From: Neorhizobium sp. SHOUNA12A | Lineage (GTDB): Bacteria > Pseudomonadota > Alphaproteobacteria > Rhizobiales > Rhizobiaceae | Length of the DNA stretch: 64,000 nucleotides | NCBI RefSeq assembly: GCF_023006505.1 | Contig: NZ_JALBGV010000001.1 | Location: 140,868-204,867 of the forward strand | Direction of reading: 5' to 3' | Part shown: positions 1 to 7,177 of the stretch, in pieces | How the letters are laid out: the number at the start of each line of letters is the position of its first letter | Position numbering within the stretch: position 1 is the first letter of the stretch | Notes under the pieces: generated by a model | Seen by the model: the letters and a program-made list of their open reading frames with translations, nothing else | Database searches by the model: none | What the model was told of the DNA's origin: nothing | Position numbers and translations under genes: made by a program

Positions 1-1284
1 ATGGTCTACAGCCTCGGCGTCCAGTGGATCGTATTTGCGCATTTCGGACGATACGACCCGAGGGAAGCCGATCGGCTCGCCGGTGCGCTACTGCTGGTTT
101 CAGGGGTCGTGATGCTGCCGGCGGTCGGCGCCATATACCTCTTCTACCTGTTTGGAACACTGCATGCCGATGTCGCGGCCAGCAGCAGCTTGCTGGTGGT
201 TTGCTTCACCTTGTATTTTGTCGCAGTCGAAATCAGCCGCGCCCACCTTCTTGTCCGGCTTGTTGCCATCGCGACCATCGCCCGCAGCGTCTTCTCTCTA
301 CTGTTCGGTTTTATCGCCGTGCTCGAATTCGAGACGCCCGGCGCGCTGCTGGCGGGCGTAGGGCTGGGTTATGCGCTGGGTTCCGTGCCGGTTTTCCGGC
401 ATTTCAGCCGCACCATATGGGCGTCCGGCTTCGTCTGGCCGCGGAGCAGCGACGTGCGGCGGATGTGGCGCTACGGATGGCCGCTTGCCATAGCCTTCGG
501 CGCTTCCGCAGCCGCCATGAATGTCGACCGGCTGCTCCTGGCAGGCCTCTATAATACCAGCACTGTCGCGCCTTACGGGACCGTGCTCGACCTCATGAAG
601 CAGACCTTCCTGGTCCTGGCCGAGGCGATCAGCGCGGGATATATTTCAAGCGCCAAGAACCTTCACACCGAGGGAAAGGGCTCGGACGCGCGCCATACCC
701 TCAAGCGCGCCTTCATTACCCAGTGCTATATCGTCATTTTCGGCACGGTATCCTTCATCCTGCTCGGCGACGTCGTCTTTGCGGTCTTGCTGGCTCCAAG
801 CTATCTGCCGGTCGTCACCCAGATCATGCCGATCCTGCTCGTCGCAAATGCGCTTCTCGTCATGCGATCCCACTATTTCGGCCAGGTGATTTATTTCAGC
901 GGGACAACGAACCTGGAACTGGTCGCGTCCGTCGCAATGTTGGCGGTCACCGGTACGCTGAGCTACCTGCTGATCCCTTCATATGCCGCAATGGGCGCCG
1001 CCATTGCCTTCACGCTCGGGCAGGCGGCGGCGCTGTTGATCTGCCTGATCTACGCGTCCGGAAACCTGCGCATGCCTCTCGACCTGCCGCGGGGCAGCCT
1101 GCTGCTGGCGCTCGGCATAGCTCTGGTGGCCGTCGGTAAGGGTGTCCAGTTCGTGGCGGCGGAGCCGGCTGCAAGCGCCGTCAACTTCGTGCTGATCGGC
1201 ATCGCCAGCGCCTATATCGCCCTGCGCTGGAACCTGTTCGATGCCCGTTCGCTGCTTCAGCGTTTTTATCCGCGACGGGGCTAG
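1..1284 (+). CDS. Wzx-like polysaccharide flippase, 5'-truncated by window edge
   Basis: Integral membrane protein of the polysaccharide-transport (MOP/MATE-like, Wzx/RfbX) type, which flips lipid-linked surface-polysaccharide units across the inner membrane. The 427 visible residues are a string of hydrophobic segments of about 20 residues (roughly ten) separated by short basic loops, the usual Wzx layout. Reading is open to base 1, and the visible N-terminus starts inside a membrane segment, so one or two helices probably lie outside the window. It ends in TAG at 1282-1284 and overlaps tail-to-tail by 4 bp with the glycosyltransferase on the other strand, which supports a role in surface polysaccharide assembly. 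The substrate cannot be inferred. Confidence 0.75.
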   Translation: MVYSLGVQWIVFAHFGRYDPREADRLAGALLLVSGVVMLPAVGAIYLFYLFGTLHADVAASSSLLVVCFTLYFVAVEISRAHLLVRLVAIATIARSVFSLLFGFIAVLEFETPGALLAGVGLGYALGSVPVFRHFSRTIWASGFVWPRSSDVRRMWRYGWPLAIAFGASAAAMNVDRLLLAGLYNTSTVAPYGTVLDLMKQTFLVLAEAISAGYISSAKNLHTEGKGSDARHTLKRAFITQCYIVIFGTVSFILLGDVVFAVLLAPSYLPVVTQIMPILLVANALLVMRSHYFGQVIYFSGTTNLELVASVAMLAVTGTLSYLLIPSYAAMGAAIAFTLGQAAALLICLIYASGNLRMPLDLPRGSLLLALGIALVAVGKGVQFVAAEPAASAVNFVLIGIASAYIALRWNLFDARSLLQRFYPRRG

Positions 1285-2336
1285 CCGGCCTCGGAGCGCA
1301 GGAAATTCGTATACCGCTCCAGCATCAGCTCCCGGCTGTGATGCTCGCGATGCAATCGCGCGAAATCGCCGCGAAGCCACGCGTCCGGATAATTCGCAGC
1401 GAGGTCTTTGACCGCATCGGCAAGACCGGTCGCATCGCAGGGCGGATGGAACCGCGTCATGGATGCGTTTTCATGACCGTTGCCGATGCAAAGCACCTCG
1501 CGCAGAACCGGGAGATCGGACGCAACAACGGGTAAACCAGCCATCGAAGCCTCGACCCCTGCAAGGCCGAAAGTCTCCCAGATCGAGGGAAACACATAGA
1601 TATTGCCGGCTCCCAGGATGTCACCGAGCTCATCCCGATCGATGGAGCCCACCAGATGGATGCGCTCAGCCACATCGAAGGCGCGCGCCTTGTCTTCAAG
1701 CGCCCCGCGGTTGGGGCCATCGCCGGCGATGATCAGGTGCATTCCGGGCAGCAGCCGGAGCGCCTCCACCAATACGCCGTGGTCTTTCTGATCCACCAGC
1801 CTGCCGGTCGCGACCAGCACGAATGCATCCGGCGGAATGGAAAGGCGCTGCCGCCAATCGACAGCTGTACGGGCCGGCGGAATGGGATCCACACCATGCG
1901 GGATCAGAATGAAACGCCGCCGGTAGGCGGCTGGCCATTTGCCGAACGAAGCGCTGGTCGATACGGAATTGGATACGAAATGGGTGAAGATTCCCGTTGA
2001 GCCGAACAGCCAGTCGAGCGCTTTCCAATGCCGGCGAATACCCTCGGGCGCTGCGGTGTGATGGGCAGCGCGCACAGGCACACGGCCGAGAAAGCCGAGG
2101 AATCCGCCGAAGACTGAGGCTGCCGCCTGGTAGGTGAATATCGCGTCGTACTTTCGGGAGAGGATGGCCCATCCGAGGTGCGCAACATTGCGAAGCGTGG
2201 CGACCCTCCCATGACCGGTATCGAGAGGCAGGGTCTGCACGTCGAAACCGCGGGCATGCAGTCCGGTTTCGACCATCTGCACGAGTGTCCGCACGCCGCC
2301 CATCTTGTCATGGGTGACGAGCTGGAGGATCCGCAT
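1281..2336 (-). CDS. GT4-family glycosyltransferase
   Basis: Retaining GT-B glycosyltransferase of family 4, expected to move a sugar from a nucleotide-sugar onto a surface glycan at the cytoplasmic face of the membrane. The N-terminus MRILQLVTH with a following GG is the typical first Rossmann strand. Mid-protein VLVATGRLVDQKDH and the later E-x7-E region (PSIWETFGLAGVEASMAGLPVV) are the GT4 donor-site signature. I chose the ATG at 2336 because it places the Rossmann strand first; an in-frame ATG at 2396 would add 20 unremarkable residues. Neither has a strong Shine-Dalgarno. It is convergent with and overlaps the flippase gene. Confidence 0.8.
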   Translation of the reverse strand: MRILQLVTHDKMGGVRTLVQMVETGLHARGFDVQTLPLDTGHGRVATLRNVAHLGWAILSRKYDAIFTYQAAASVFGGFLGFLGRVPVRAAHHTAAPEGIRRHWKALDWLFGSTGIFTHFVSNSVSTSASFGKWPAAYRRRFILIPHGVDPIPPARTAVDWRQRLSIPPDAFVLVATGRLVDQKDHGVLVEALRLLPGMHLIIAGDGPNRGALEDKARAFDVAERIHLVGSIDRDELGDILGAGNIYVFPSIWETFGLAGVEASMAGLPVVASDLPVLREVLCIGNGHENASMTRFHPPCDATGLADAVKDLAANYPDAWLRGDFARLHREHHSRELMLERYTNFLRSEAG

Positions 2337-2533
2337 CCCCGAAGGATTTAGCGTATCGGCAGCTTCTGGAAAAGCGGAGCTGAATTCGTGCCTCATGACC
2401 GGAACCTAGGGCTGAAATCTTAAAATCTGTGAAGAGAGATCATTCACATTCCTCCTATCCGATTTTTCGCGGATCAAAAACTCTCCTGCGCGGTTTTGCC
2501 TGATGAGCAAAACAGAAACAGGAGGCAGATCTC

Positions 2534-2749
2534 ATGGCCAATGCCAGTTCGAAACGGATGGGCGCAGGAACGCAGGGAAAAAGCAGCGGCAACGGCGCCA
2601 TGACGGACATCGACAAGAGGACTCTTCCTGAAAACAAAGTGCTGTCAAACCGCGACAAGGCGCAGCATTCGAGGGAACGCGGACTGGACAGCAAAATGGT
2701 ACAGACCGAGCAGTTTCACGATCACGAGGCGAATCATCTCAGCGACTGA
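2534..2749 (+). CDS. small hydrophilic protein, unknown
   Basis: A 71-residue, very hydrophilic, Lys/Arg/Asp-rich protein without membrane segment, cysteine or recognisable domain; it is probably disordered. The start is well supported by an AGGAGG-like Shine-Dalgarno (2520-2525) at good distance. Upstream (2493-2513) GTTTTGC and GCAAAAC can pair in the leader. I do not recognise a family. Its composition resembles the small proteins at 8779-9248, and it lies at the start of the stress-gene stretch, so a stress-related role is a guess from context. No EcfG-type promoter was found in front of it. Confidence 0.6.
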   Translation: MANASSKRMGAGTQGKSSGNGAMTDIDKRTLPENKVLSNRDKAQHSRERGLDSKMVQTEQFHDHEANHLSD

Positions 2750-2937
2750 AGAAGCGCCTACATTCATGACTGTTTGAGAAAGGATCTTGAGCCTCAGCAG
2801 AGGGCGCTATTCGGCTTTCCGCCCTTGCAAAGTGGAAGAGAAGTAGTAGTCTTTAGCTACCACCGGCATAGGAGAAATAGAGCGCTGGCGACTGGAAGAC
2901 AGGAAACGCTTTCGCCACCTTTTGGGAGGCTGAAAAT

Positions 2938-3153
2938 ATGAACGCAGCAATCCTGACCAATACTTTCGAACCGACGGAATTGGCATTCCTTCAACGCTTG
3001 TTCGACAAAATCTGTGCAGAGCGCGGACTTGTCGGCGGCAGCCTTGCCGCAAACAATCTCGCAGCGCAGATGATTCAGCTTTATCAACAGGGTGTGCGCG
3101 ATCCACGAGATCTGCAGGTCTATCTGGACCCGGATGCACCCATAAGAACCTGA
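2938..3153 (+). CDS. small conserved-looking protein, unknown
   Basis: A 71-residue, largely helical soluble protein (N-terminal two thirds rich in Leu/Ala, then QLYQQGVRDPRDLQVYL). A GGGAGG Shine-Dalgarno lies 8 bases before the ATG. The pattern of a short helical domain with a final Asp/Pro tail is seen in rhizobial small hypothetical proteins, but I cannot name the family or a function. The roughly 190-base stretch before it (2750-2937) has no other gene or clear promoter that I can see. It is convergent with the ferritin-like gene, with a hairpin between them. Confidence 0.6.
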   Translation: MNAAILTNTFEPTELAFLQRLFDKICAERGLVGGSLAANNLAAQMIQLYQQGVRDPRDLQVYLDPDAPIRT

Positions 3154-3161
3154 TATTTCGT

Positions 3162-3186
3162 GCCAGCCGCAACCGCCGCGGCTGGC
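3162..3186. terminator. 9-bp hairpin between convergent genes
   Basis: Perfect inverted repeat GCCAGCCGC (3162-3170) and GCGGCTGGC (3178-3186) with a 7-base loop, in the 58 bases between the convergent stop codons at 3153 and 3212. It probably acts as a shared transcript end. No T-run follows on either strand, so intrinsic termination would be weak. Confidence 0.5.
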
Positions 3187-3211
3187 CACTATTCCCCTTC
3201 AGCGCTTCACG

Positions 3212-3724
3212 CTATCTCTTGGCCATCAGGTCCCGCTCGTCCCGCATCAGGAATACGCGGGTGATGGCATCGAGATTGGCTTCCAGCCAGTTCGCCATTG
3301 CGATCTCTTCGCCCAGAATGCGTTCGAAGACGGTCTTTGCTTCCATTTCATCGAGTTCGTCGGCCGCTGCAATCAGAACCCTGTAGCTGGCGATCTCCAT
3401 GTGTTCGAAGGCATAACTTGCCATTGCTCCCTTGACCACCTCGTCACTGGTCAACATGCCGCCGACGCCCTGTGCTTTGGCCGCCAGCTTGGCCGCCATG
3501 TCCTTGAGTGCCAATGCGCTGCCGGTTCCGGAAAATTGATCCAGAAGCGCCTTCAGCGCCTGGGCGTGCTTCTCCGTCTCGTGCAGATGCTGGACAATCC
3601 TTGCCTTGAGGTCAGGATAGCTTTCGATCCGCCTGGATTGAGCGGAGAGCGTGATGATTGCCTGCTCCTCCATCGCATGCGCCGCACGCAGCCAGGCGAG
3701 GAAGTTGTCTCGGGCATGGGTCAT
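3212..3724 (-). CDS. ferritin-like DUF892 (YciE/YciF-type) protein
   Basis: A 170-residue all-helical protein of the DUF892 ferritin-like family (E. coli YciE/YciF group), a stress-induced family with a four-helix bundle able to hold a di-metal site. Visible metal-ligand-like motifs are the HAMEEQ near residue 18, HETEKHAQ near residue 50, FEHMEIASY near residue 110 and GEEIAMANWLE near residue 140, i.e. the expected E...ExxH pairs on four helices. The Shine-Dalgarno GAGAAG precedes the ATG. A GGAAC-N17-GTT promoter for this strand lies about 63 bases upstream, placing it in the general stress response. The exact biochemical activity of the family is not established. Confidence 0.85.
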   Translation of the reverse strand: MTHARDNFLAWLRAAHAMEEQAIITLSAQSRRIESYPDLKARIVQHLHETEKHAQALKALLDQFSGTGSALALKDMAAKLAAKAQGVGGMLTSDEVVKGAMASYAFEHMEIASYRVLIAAADELDEMEAKTVFERILGEEIAMANWLEANLDAITRVFLMRDERDLMAKR

Positions 3725-3786
3725 TCGCTTCTCCTCGCAAATCGGTTGCCACCAGAACGCGGATGAATGGCAAGATGGCAGGATTC

Positions 3787-3811
3787 AACCCCCGAAAGCA
3801 TCCGAAGTTCC
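3787..3811 (-). promoter_or_regulatory. EcfG-type promoter for the ferritin-like gene
   Basis: On the minus strand GGAAC (3811-3807), 17 bases, then GTT (3789-3787). This fits the alphaproteobacterial EcfG/RpoE2 general-stress consensus (GGAAC, N18-19, TT). Predicted start near 3780, leaving a leader of about 55 bases. Confidence 0.7.
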
Positions 3812-3829
3812 TCTTCGCTTCAATGCGTT

Positions 3830-3855
3830 GGAACATTTGCCCCCATCTGCGAATT
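3830..3855 (+). promoter_or_regulatory. EcfG-like promoter for the 3892 gene
   Basis: Plus-strand GGAAC (3830-3834), 19 bases, TT (3854-3855). It matches the looser form of the EcfG consensus and lies back to back with the minus-strand site 19 bases away, just before a short membrane-protein gene. Confidence 0.5.
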
Positions 3856-3891
3856 GTCCGGCGATAACTTCACCAGCACAGAGGCGAGATC

Positions 3892-4098
3892 ATGTCACGC
3901 GAGACGAGGGCAAATTCGATCATCGGAGGCATTATTATAGTGCTCCTCTTGATGGCTGTCGGCTATTATTTCACCGGCACGTCGGATAATACGGCGCAGG
4001 CGCCGACACCTCCGGCGACCAACGATACCGCGCAGAAGCCGGCACCAGCACCGGCTCCCGGCACGGATCCGACGAGCACCGGCTCCACCAACCGGTAG
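3892..4098 (+). CDS. small single-pass membrane protein, unknown
   Basis: A 68-residue protein: short basic N-terminus, one hydrophobic helix at about residues 9-26 (IIGGIIIVLLLMAVGYYF), then a Thr/Ala/Pro-rich, low-complexity tail facing the periplasm by the positive-inside rule. A GAGGCGAGA Shine-Dalgarno-like run precedes the ATG. I recognise no domain. With the genes at 4162 and 4381 it forms a small set of stress-region membrane or Pro-rich proteins. An EcfG-like promoter lies about 40 bases upstream. Confidence 0.6.
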   Translation: MSRETRANSIIGGIIIVLLLMAVGYYFTGTSDNTAQAPTPPATNDTAQKPAPAPAPGTDPTSTGSTNR

Positions 4099-4110
4099 GG
4101 CAATTCGCGA

Positions 4111-4135
4111 GGAACAATCGCCATGCCGGGTGGTT
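4111..4135 (+). promoter_or_regulatory. EcfG-type promoter for the 4162 gene
   Basis: GGAAC (4111-4115), 17 bases, GTT (4133-4135). Predicted start near 4142, which makes the in-frame ATGs at 4123 and 4141 poor start codons and supports the ATG at 4162 behind GGGAG (4151-4155). Confidence 0.7.
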
Positions 4136-4161
4136 GTGGAATGAGTAACAGGGAGTTTTCC

Positions 4162-4344
4162 ATGATACCCGATCCTCGCGAACCCAGCGAACGGCCGCCT
4201 ATGCCGGCCCCTGTTTGGAAACCGGAACCCCCGATCGGCGAACCGGAACCGGACCGGCTGCCGGACGAGACGCCGCTGCCCAATCCGGATGAAAACCCCA
4301 ATCCGCCAGTTTATATGCCGCCCGGCAGCCTGGCTTTCAGTTGA
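4162..4344 (+). CDS. small proline-rich acidic protein, unknown
   Basis: A 60-residue protein that is about one third proline with many Glu/Asp, no hydrophobic segment and no cysteine; it is expected to be extended or disordered. The start at 4162 was chosen because GGGAG sits 6 bases upstream and because the upstream EcfG-type promoter would begin transcription after the alternative ATG at 4123. Function unknown. Its position in the stress stretch and its dedicated promoter suggest induction in the general stress response. Confidence 0.55.
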   Translation: MIPDPREPSERPPMPAPVWKPEPPIGEPEPDRLPDETPLPNPDENPNPPVYMPPGSLAFS

Positions 4345-4351
4345 AGAGGTA

Positions 4352-4370
4352 CCGGCGCCGAAAGCGCCGG
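4352..4370 (+). other. intercistronic hairpin
   Basis: CCGGCGC (4352-4358), loop CGAAA, GCGCCGG (4364-4370). It lies in the 36 bases between two small genes and has no T-run, so it is more likely an mRNA-stabilising or attenuating structure than a terminator. Confidence 0.4.
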
Positions 4371-4380
4371 CAGATCGACC

Positions 4381-4584
4381 ATGAACATCCATAGCCATAC
4401 GCATTCAGACCGTAGAGAAATGCAGAGCGAGAACAGCCAGAGACACCTGGCGGGCGGGCTTTGGAAACTGCTGATCGCCGCAATTCTCATCCTCCTCGGG
4501 CTCATCGTCGCGATGGAGGTATTGGGAGATAGCAACAACGGTTTCGTTGCCCCCAATCCAGCTCAGCAGACCGTTCTCGAATAA
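4381..4584 (+). CDS. small single-pass membrane protein, unknown
   Basis: A 67-residue protein with a hydrophilic, His/Arg/Gln-rich N-terminus and one hydrophobic helix at about residues 28-46 (LWKLLIAAILILLGLIVAM), then a short polar tail. The Shine-Dalgarno for the ATG at 4381 is weak; an in-frame ATG at 4420 is possible and would keep the membrane helix. The gene probably shares a transcript with the Pro-rich gene just upstream, across a hairpin. Family not recognised. Confidence 0.5.
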   Translation: MNIHSHTHSDRREMQSENSQRHLAGGLWKLLIAAILILLGLIVAMEVLGDSNNGFVAPNPAQQTVLE

Positions 4585-4629
4585 CGCCTCACCTTGCACC
4601 CATCCGGGTCGGCACATGAACTCAACCTT

Positions 4630-4655
4630 GGAACAAAGGATAAAATCCGCGCGTT
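4630..4655 (+). promoter_or_regulatory. EcfG-type promoter for the phospholipase D-like gene
   Basis: GGAAC (4630-4634), 17 bases, CGTT (4652-4655). This is the full GGAAC-N17-CGTT form of the alphaproteobacterial stress promoter. Transcription would begin about 10-20 bases before the start codon. Confidence 0.7.
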
Positions 4656-4676
4656 CATCTGTCATCCTATGACGAG

Positions 4677-6191
4677 GTGGCGCAGGTGGACGCAACGACG
4701 CAATCACTCCCGACCCTAAAAACGTCATTCGCGTTCGACCCAATCATCCGACCGGGCCGCAACGCGTGGCGCAGCGCGAGGGCGAAAAAACTCGCCTTTC
4801 TGATCGATGCCGACGATTATTACCGCCGACTGGATCAGGTGCTGAGGCAGGCGAAACGTTCGGTCTTTATCATCGGCTGGGATTTCAATCCCGACATTCT
4901 CCTTCGTCCCCGCGGTCCGGACGGAGAGACCCTCGGCGCGCTGCTGCACAGGATGGTCGAGGAAAAACCTTCGCTTGAAATCCGCATCCTGGTCTGGGGC
5001 ATGGGCCCGGTCTACTCCGGCAAGAGCCTGAAGGTGTTCGGCAGGATGGGCTGGAACGATCATCCGCGCATTTTCCTGCATTTCGACTTCGATCATCCGC
5101 TGCGCGCCAGCCATCACCAGAAAATCGTCGCGGTCGACGACGGGACAGCCTTCCTCGGCGGCATCGACCTGACCGCCCGTCGCTGGGACGACCGCAGCCA
5201 CGCAATAGTCAACCCGCTTCGCCGGGCTCCGGACGGAGCCGCCTATGGCCCTGTCCACGACATGCAGGCGATCGTGACCGGTGATACGGCAAAGCTGATC
5301 GGCGATGTCGCCCGCCGCCGGTGGAAGAAGGCGACCCGAGAAACGCTTGCGCCACTTGATACGCACAGCGCGCCTCCCTGGCCAGCAGACCTGGAGCCGG
5401 CGTTGACCGACTGCAACACCGGTCTGGCGCTGACCGAAGCATGGAAATGGAAGGGCCGCCGCGGCCACCGCGAGGCGATCCGGCTGACCCACGACGCGCT
5501 GAAGGCAGCCAAAAGCCACCTCTATATCGAAACCCAGTATCTCGCCTCCTTCGGCGTGGCGCGGACGCTTGCCAGACAGTTGAGGAAAGCAGACGGCCCC
5601 GAAATCCTCGTGATCGTTACGCGCGAATCCCACGGCTTCTTGGAAAAGCTGATGATGGGCCACAACCGCAACCGGCTGATCCGCCGCCTGAAGCGCGCGG
5701 ATCGTTATGGACGGCTGCGGGTTTTCTATGCCGTGGGTTCCGACGGCGACGGCAGGGAGCAGGAGATCATCGTTCACTCGAAACTGATCATCGTCGACGA
5801 CCGGTTCGTGCGCGTCGGCTCTTCCAATCTCAACAATCGCTCGGAAGGCCTGGACACGGAGGCGGACCTTGCGATCGAAACCTCTCGACCGGCGGGCCGA
5901 CAGGCGATCGCAGCACTGCGCAACGAGCTGATCGCCGAACACCTCGACGCCCAACCGGCGGAAGTAACGCGGATCATCGTGGAAACCGGCTCCATGCTGG
6001 CGGCCGTCGATCGGCTGAACGTCAAGCCGCGTGGCTTGCGGAGCTACGACGTCGATACGGACAAAGGCGAAACGGAATCTCTGGTCGGCACAGGGATCAT
6101 CGATCCGAAACAGCCCTTCTGGCCGATACCGGAAATCAAGGCCGGTTTCCGGCGGCTTTTCGCCCGCCTGTCACATTACCGTCTGCTCTAG
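4677..6191 (+). CDS. phospholipase D / cardiolipin synthase-like protein
   Basis: PLD-superfamily enzyme, expected to cleave or transfer phosphatidyl groups at the membrane. It has the two HKD motifs that build one active site: HQK...D at about residues 147-154 followed by LGGID, and HSKLIIVDD at about 367-375 followed by GSSNLNNRS. The N-terminal VFIIGWDFNPDILL strand is typical of the family. At 504 residues it is the length of bacterial PLD/ClsB-like proteins. The start is GTG; GTG at 4686 is better placed behind GAGG (4674-4677). Neighbours are homologues of E. coli YbhN and YbhP, which flank clsB (ybhO) in E. coli, so a ClsB-like role is likely. Preceded by an EcfG promoter. Its 3' end overlaps the convergent ybhN-like gene by 21 bp. 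Confidence 0.85.
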   Translation: MAQVDATTQSLPTLKTSFAFDPIIRPGRNAWRSARAKKLAFLIDADDYYRRLDQVLRQAKRSVFIIGWDFNPDILLRPRGPDGETLGALLHRMVEEKPSLEIRILVWGMGPVYSGKSLKVFGRMGWNDHPRIFLHFDFDHPLRASHHQKIVAVDDGTAFLGGIDLTARRWDDRSHAIVNPLRRAPDGAAYGPVHDMQAIVTGDTAKLIGDVARRRWKKATRETLAPLDTHSAPPWPADLEPALTDCNTGLALTEAWKWKGRRGHREAIRLTHDALKAAKSHLYIETQYLASFGVARTLARQLRKADGPEILVIVTRESHGFLEKLMMGHNRNRLIRRLKRADRYGRLRVFYAVGSDGDGREQEIIVHSKLIIVDDRFVRVGSSNLNNRSEGLDTEADLAIETSRPAGRQAIAALRNELIAEHLDAQPAEVTRIIVETGSMLAAVDRLNVKPRGLRSYDVDTDKGETESLVGTGIIDPKQPFWPIPEIKAGFRRLFARLSHYRLL

Positions 6192-7112
6192 GAACCTGCC
6201 GCCCCGATGACGATAATAAGCCTCGGTGACGAGTAGCGTCGGCACGCCGACCGTGAGCGGTACGAAAAAATAAAGCACGCGGAAGGCAATCAGTGCACCG
6301 ATCGAAGCGGATGTCGGCAGTATCCCCAGCATGGTCGCCTCCAGCACGCCGAGCCCGCCCGGCACATGGCTGATCAGCGCGGCCAGGTTGGCGGTGACGT
6401 AGGCGCTGGCCACATCCATGTAACCGGCGGCGGCAAAGCTCGCCAGAAGCTGCTGGATGGACGCCGTGACGCAGGCGAAGTTCAGCGTGCCGATGACGAT
6501 CTGGCCGAGGGCGAGCTGTATCGCCGGCGGTTCGAAACGCCAGCTGCGCACGACAAGAGGACGGCGCACGAGGGCGCAGATCAGCAGATAGGCGGCAGGA
6601 CCCGCCAGGCAGAGAAGACCGGTCGCCAGCCGCGCCGGTCGGTCGAGGCCGAGCAGGTCCGCCGCGTCACCGGGCTGCAGCAGCAGCGCCAGTCCGGCCA
6701 GCGTTCCAAGGCCGAGGCCGACGGTCACTCCGCAGAACACGATGACCTTGGCGATATCCTCGCCGGTCAGACCCCAGCGCGTGTAGAACCGGTAGCGCAC
6801 GGCACCGCTGCTGAGCGCGGAAAGCCCGACATTGTGACCGATCGACAGAGCCGTGAAGGACGCGAGCGAGGTCTGGCGCAAGAGAAGCGGCTTGCCCGCA
6901 TACCGCACGGCAAGCGCATCGAACCCGCCGAGGCAAAGATAGGAAAGGATGACGAAAAAGAAGGCAGTCGCCAGCCGCAAACCGGCGATCGACCGGACCG
7001 ATTCCTCGATCTCGTCGACCGTGTAGCGACCGAGACTGCGATAGACGAGGAAGGCCGCCAGGCAGATCGCAACGCCGAGCAGAAACTTGAGCAGATGGCG
7101 TCTGGCGATCAT
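6171..7112 (-). CDS. YbhN-like (UPF0104/LPG-synthase TM) membrane protein
   Basis: Polytopic inner-membrane protein of the UPF0104/lysylphosphatidylglycerol-synthase transmembrane family (E. coli YbhN). Family markers include GHNVGLSALSSGAVRYRFY in the first half and the late SHVPGGLGVLEATML motif; about eight hydrophobic helices are visible. It has 313 residues from the ATG at 7112, which has a good Shine-Dalgarno (GAGAGGG); a longer reading to 7238 would run through the promoter and is rejected. There is no soluble aminoacyl-transferase domain, so it is not a full MprF. Function in the family is unclear; linkage to PLD and YbhP suggests phospholipid or envelope maintenance under stress. Confidence 0.8.
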   Translation of the reverse strand: MIARRHLLKFLLGVAICLAAFLVYRSLGRYTVDEIEESVRSIAGLRLATAFFFVILSYLCLGGFDALAVRYAGKPLLLRQTSLASFTALSIGHNVGLSALSSGAVRYRFYTRWGLTGEDIAKVIVFCGVTVGLGLGTLAGLALLLQPGDAADLLGLDRPARLATGLLCLAGPAAYLLICALVRRPLVVRSWRFEPPAIQLALGQIVIGTLNFACVTASIQQLLASFAAAGYMDVASAYVTANLAALISHVPGGLGVLEATMLGILPTSASIGALIAFRVLYFFVPLTVGVPTLLVTEAYYRHRGGRFLEQTVM

Positions 7113-7143
7113 GGTCCCTCTCGTAAACGGCTGTATAACAATG

Positions 7144-7170
7144 GGAACGAAACCGGGCCCGAGGTGTTCC
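7144..7170. promoter_or_regulatory. symmetrical, bidirectional EcfG-type promoter
   Basis: GGAAC (7144-7148), 17 bases, GTTCC (7166-7170). Because GGAAC and GTTCC are complements, the same 27 bases read GGAAC-N17-GTT on both strands. The minus reading serves the YbhN-like gene (leader about 25 bases with Shine-Dalgarno). The plus reading would start at about 7175-7178, at or next to the ATG of the YbhP-like gene, implying a leaderless or near-leaderless message. Confidence 0.7.
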
Positions 7171-7177
7171 CAGCGCC

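Noticed and set aside
2401..2425. GGAAC at 2401-2405 as an EcfG promoter for the 2534 gene
   Set aside because: No GTT or TT at 17-19 bases downstream.
4123..4161. Upstream ATG giving a longer form of the Pro-rich protein
   Set aside because: The ATG at 4123 falls inside the EcfG-type promoter (4111-4135), so it would not be transcribed from it, and ATG 4162 has the Shine-Dalgarno.
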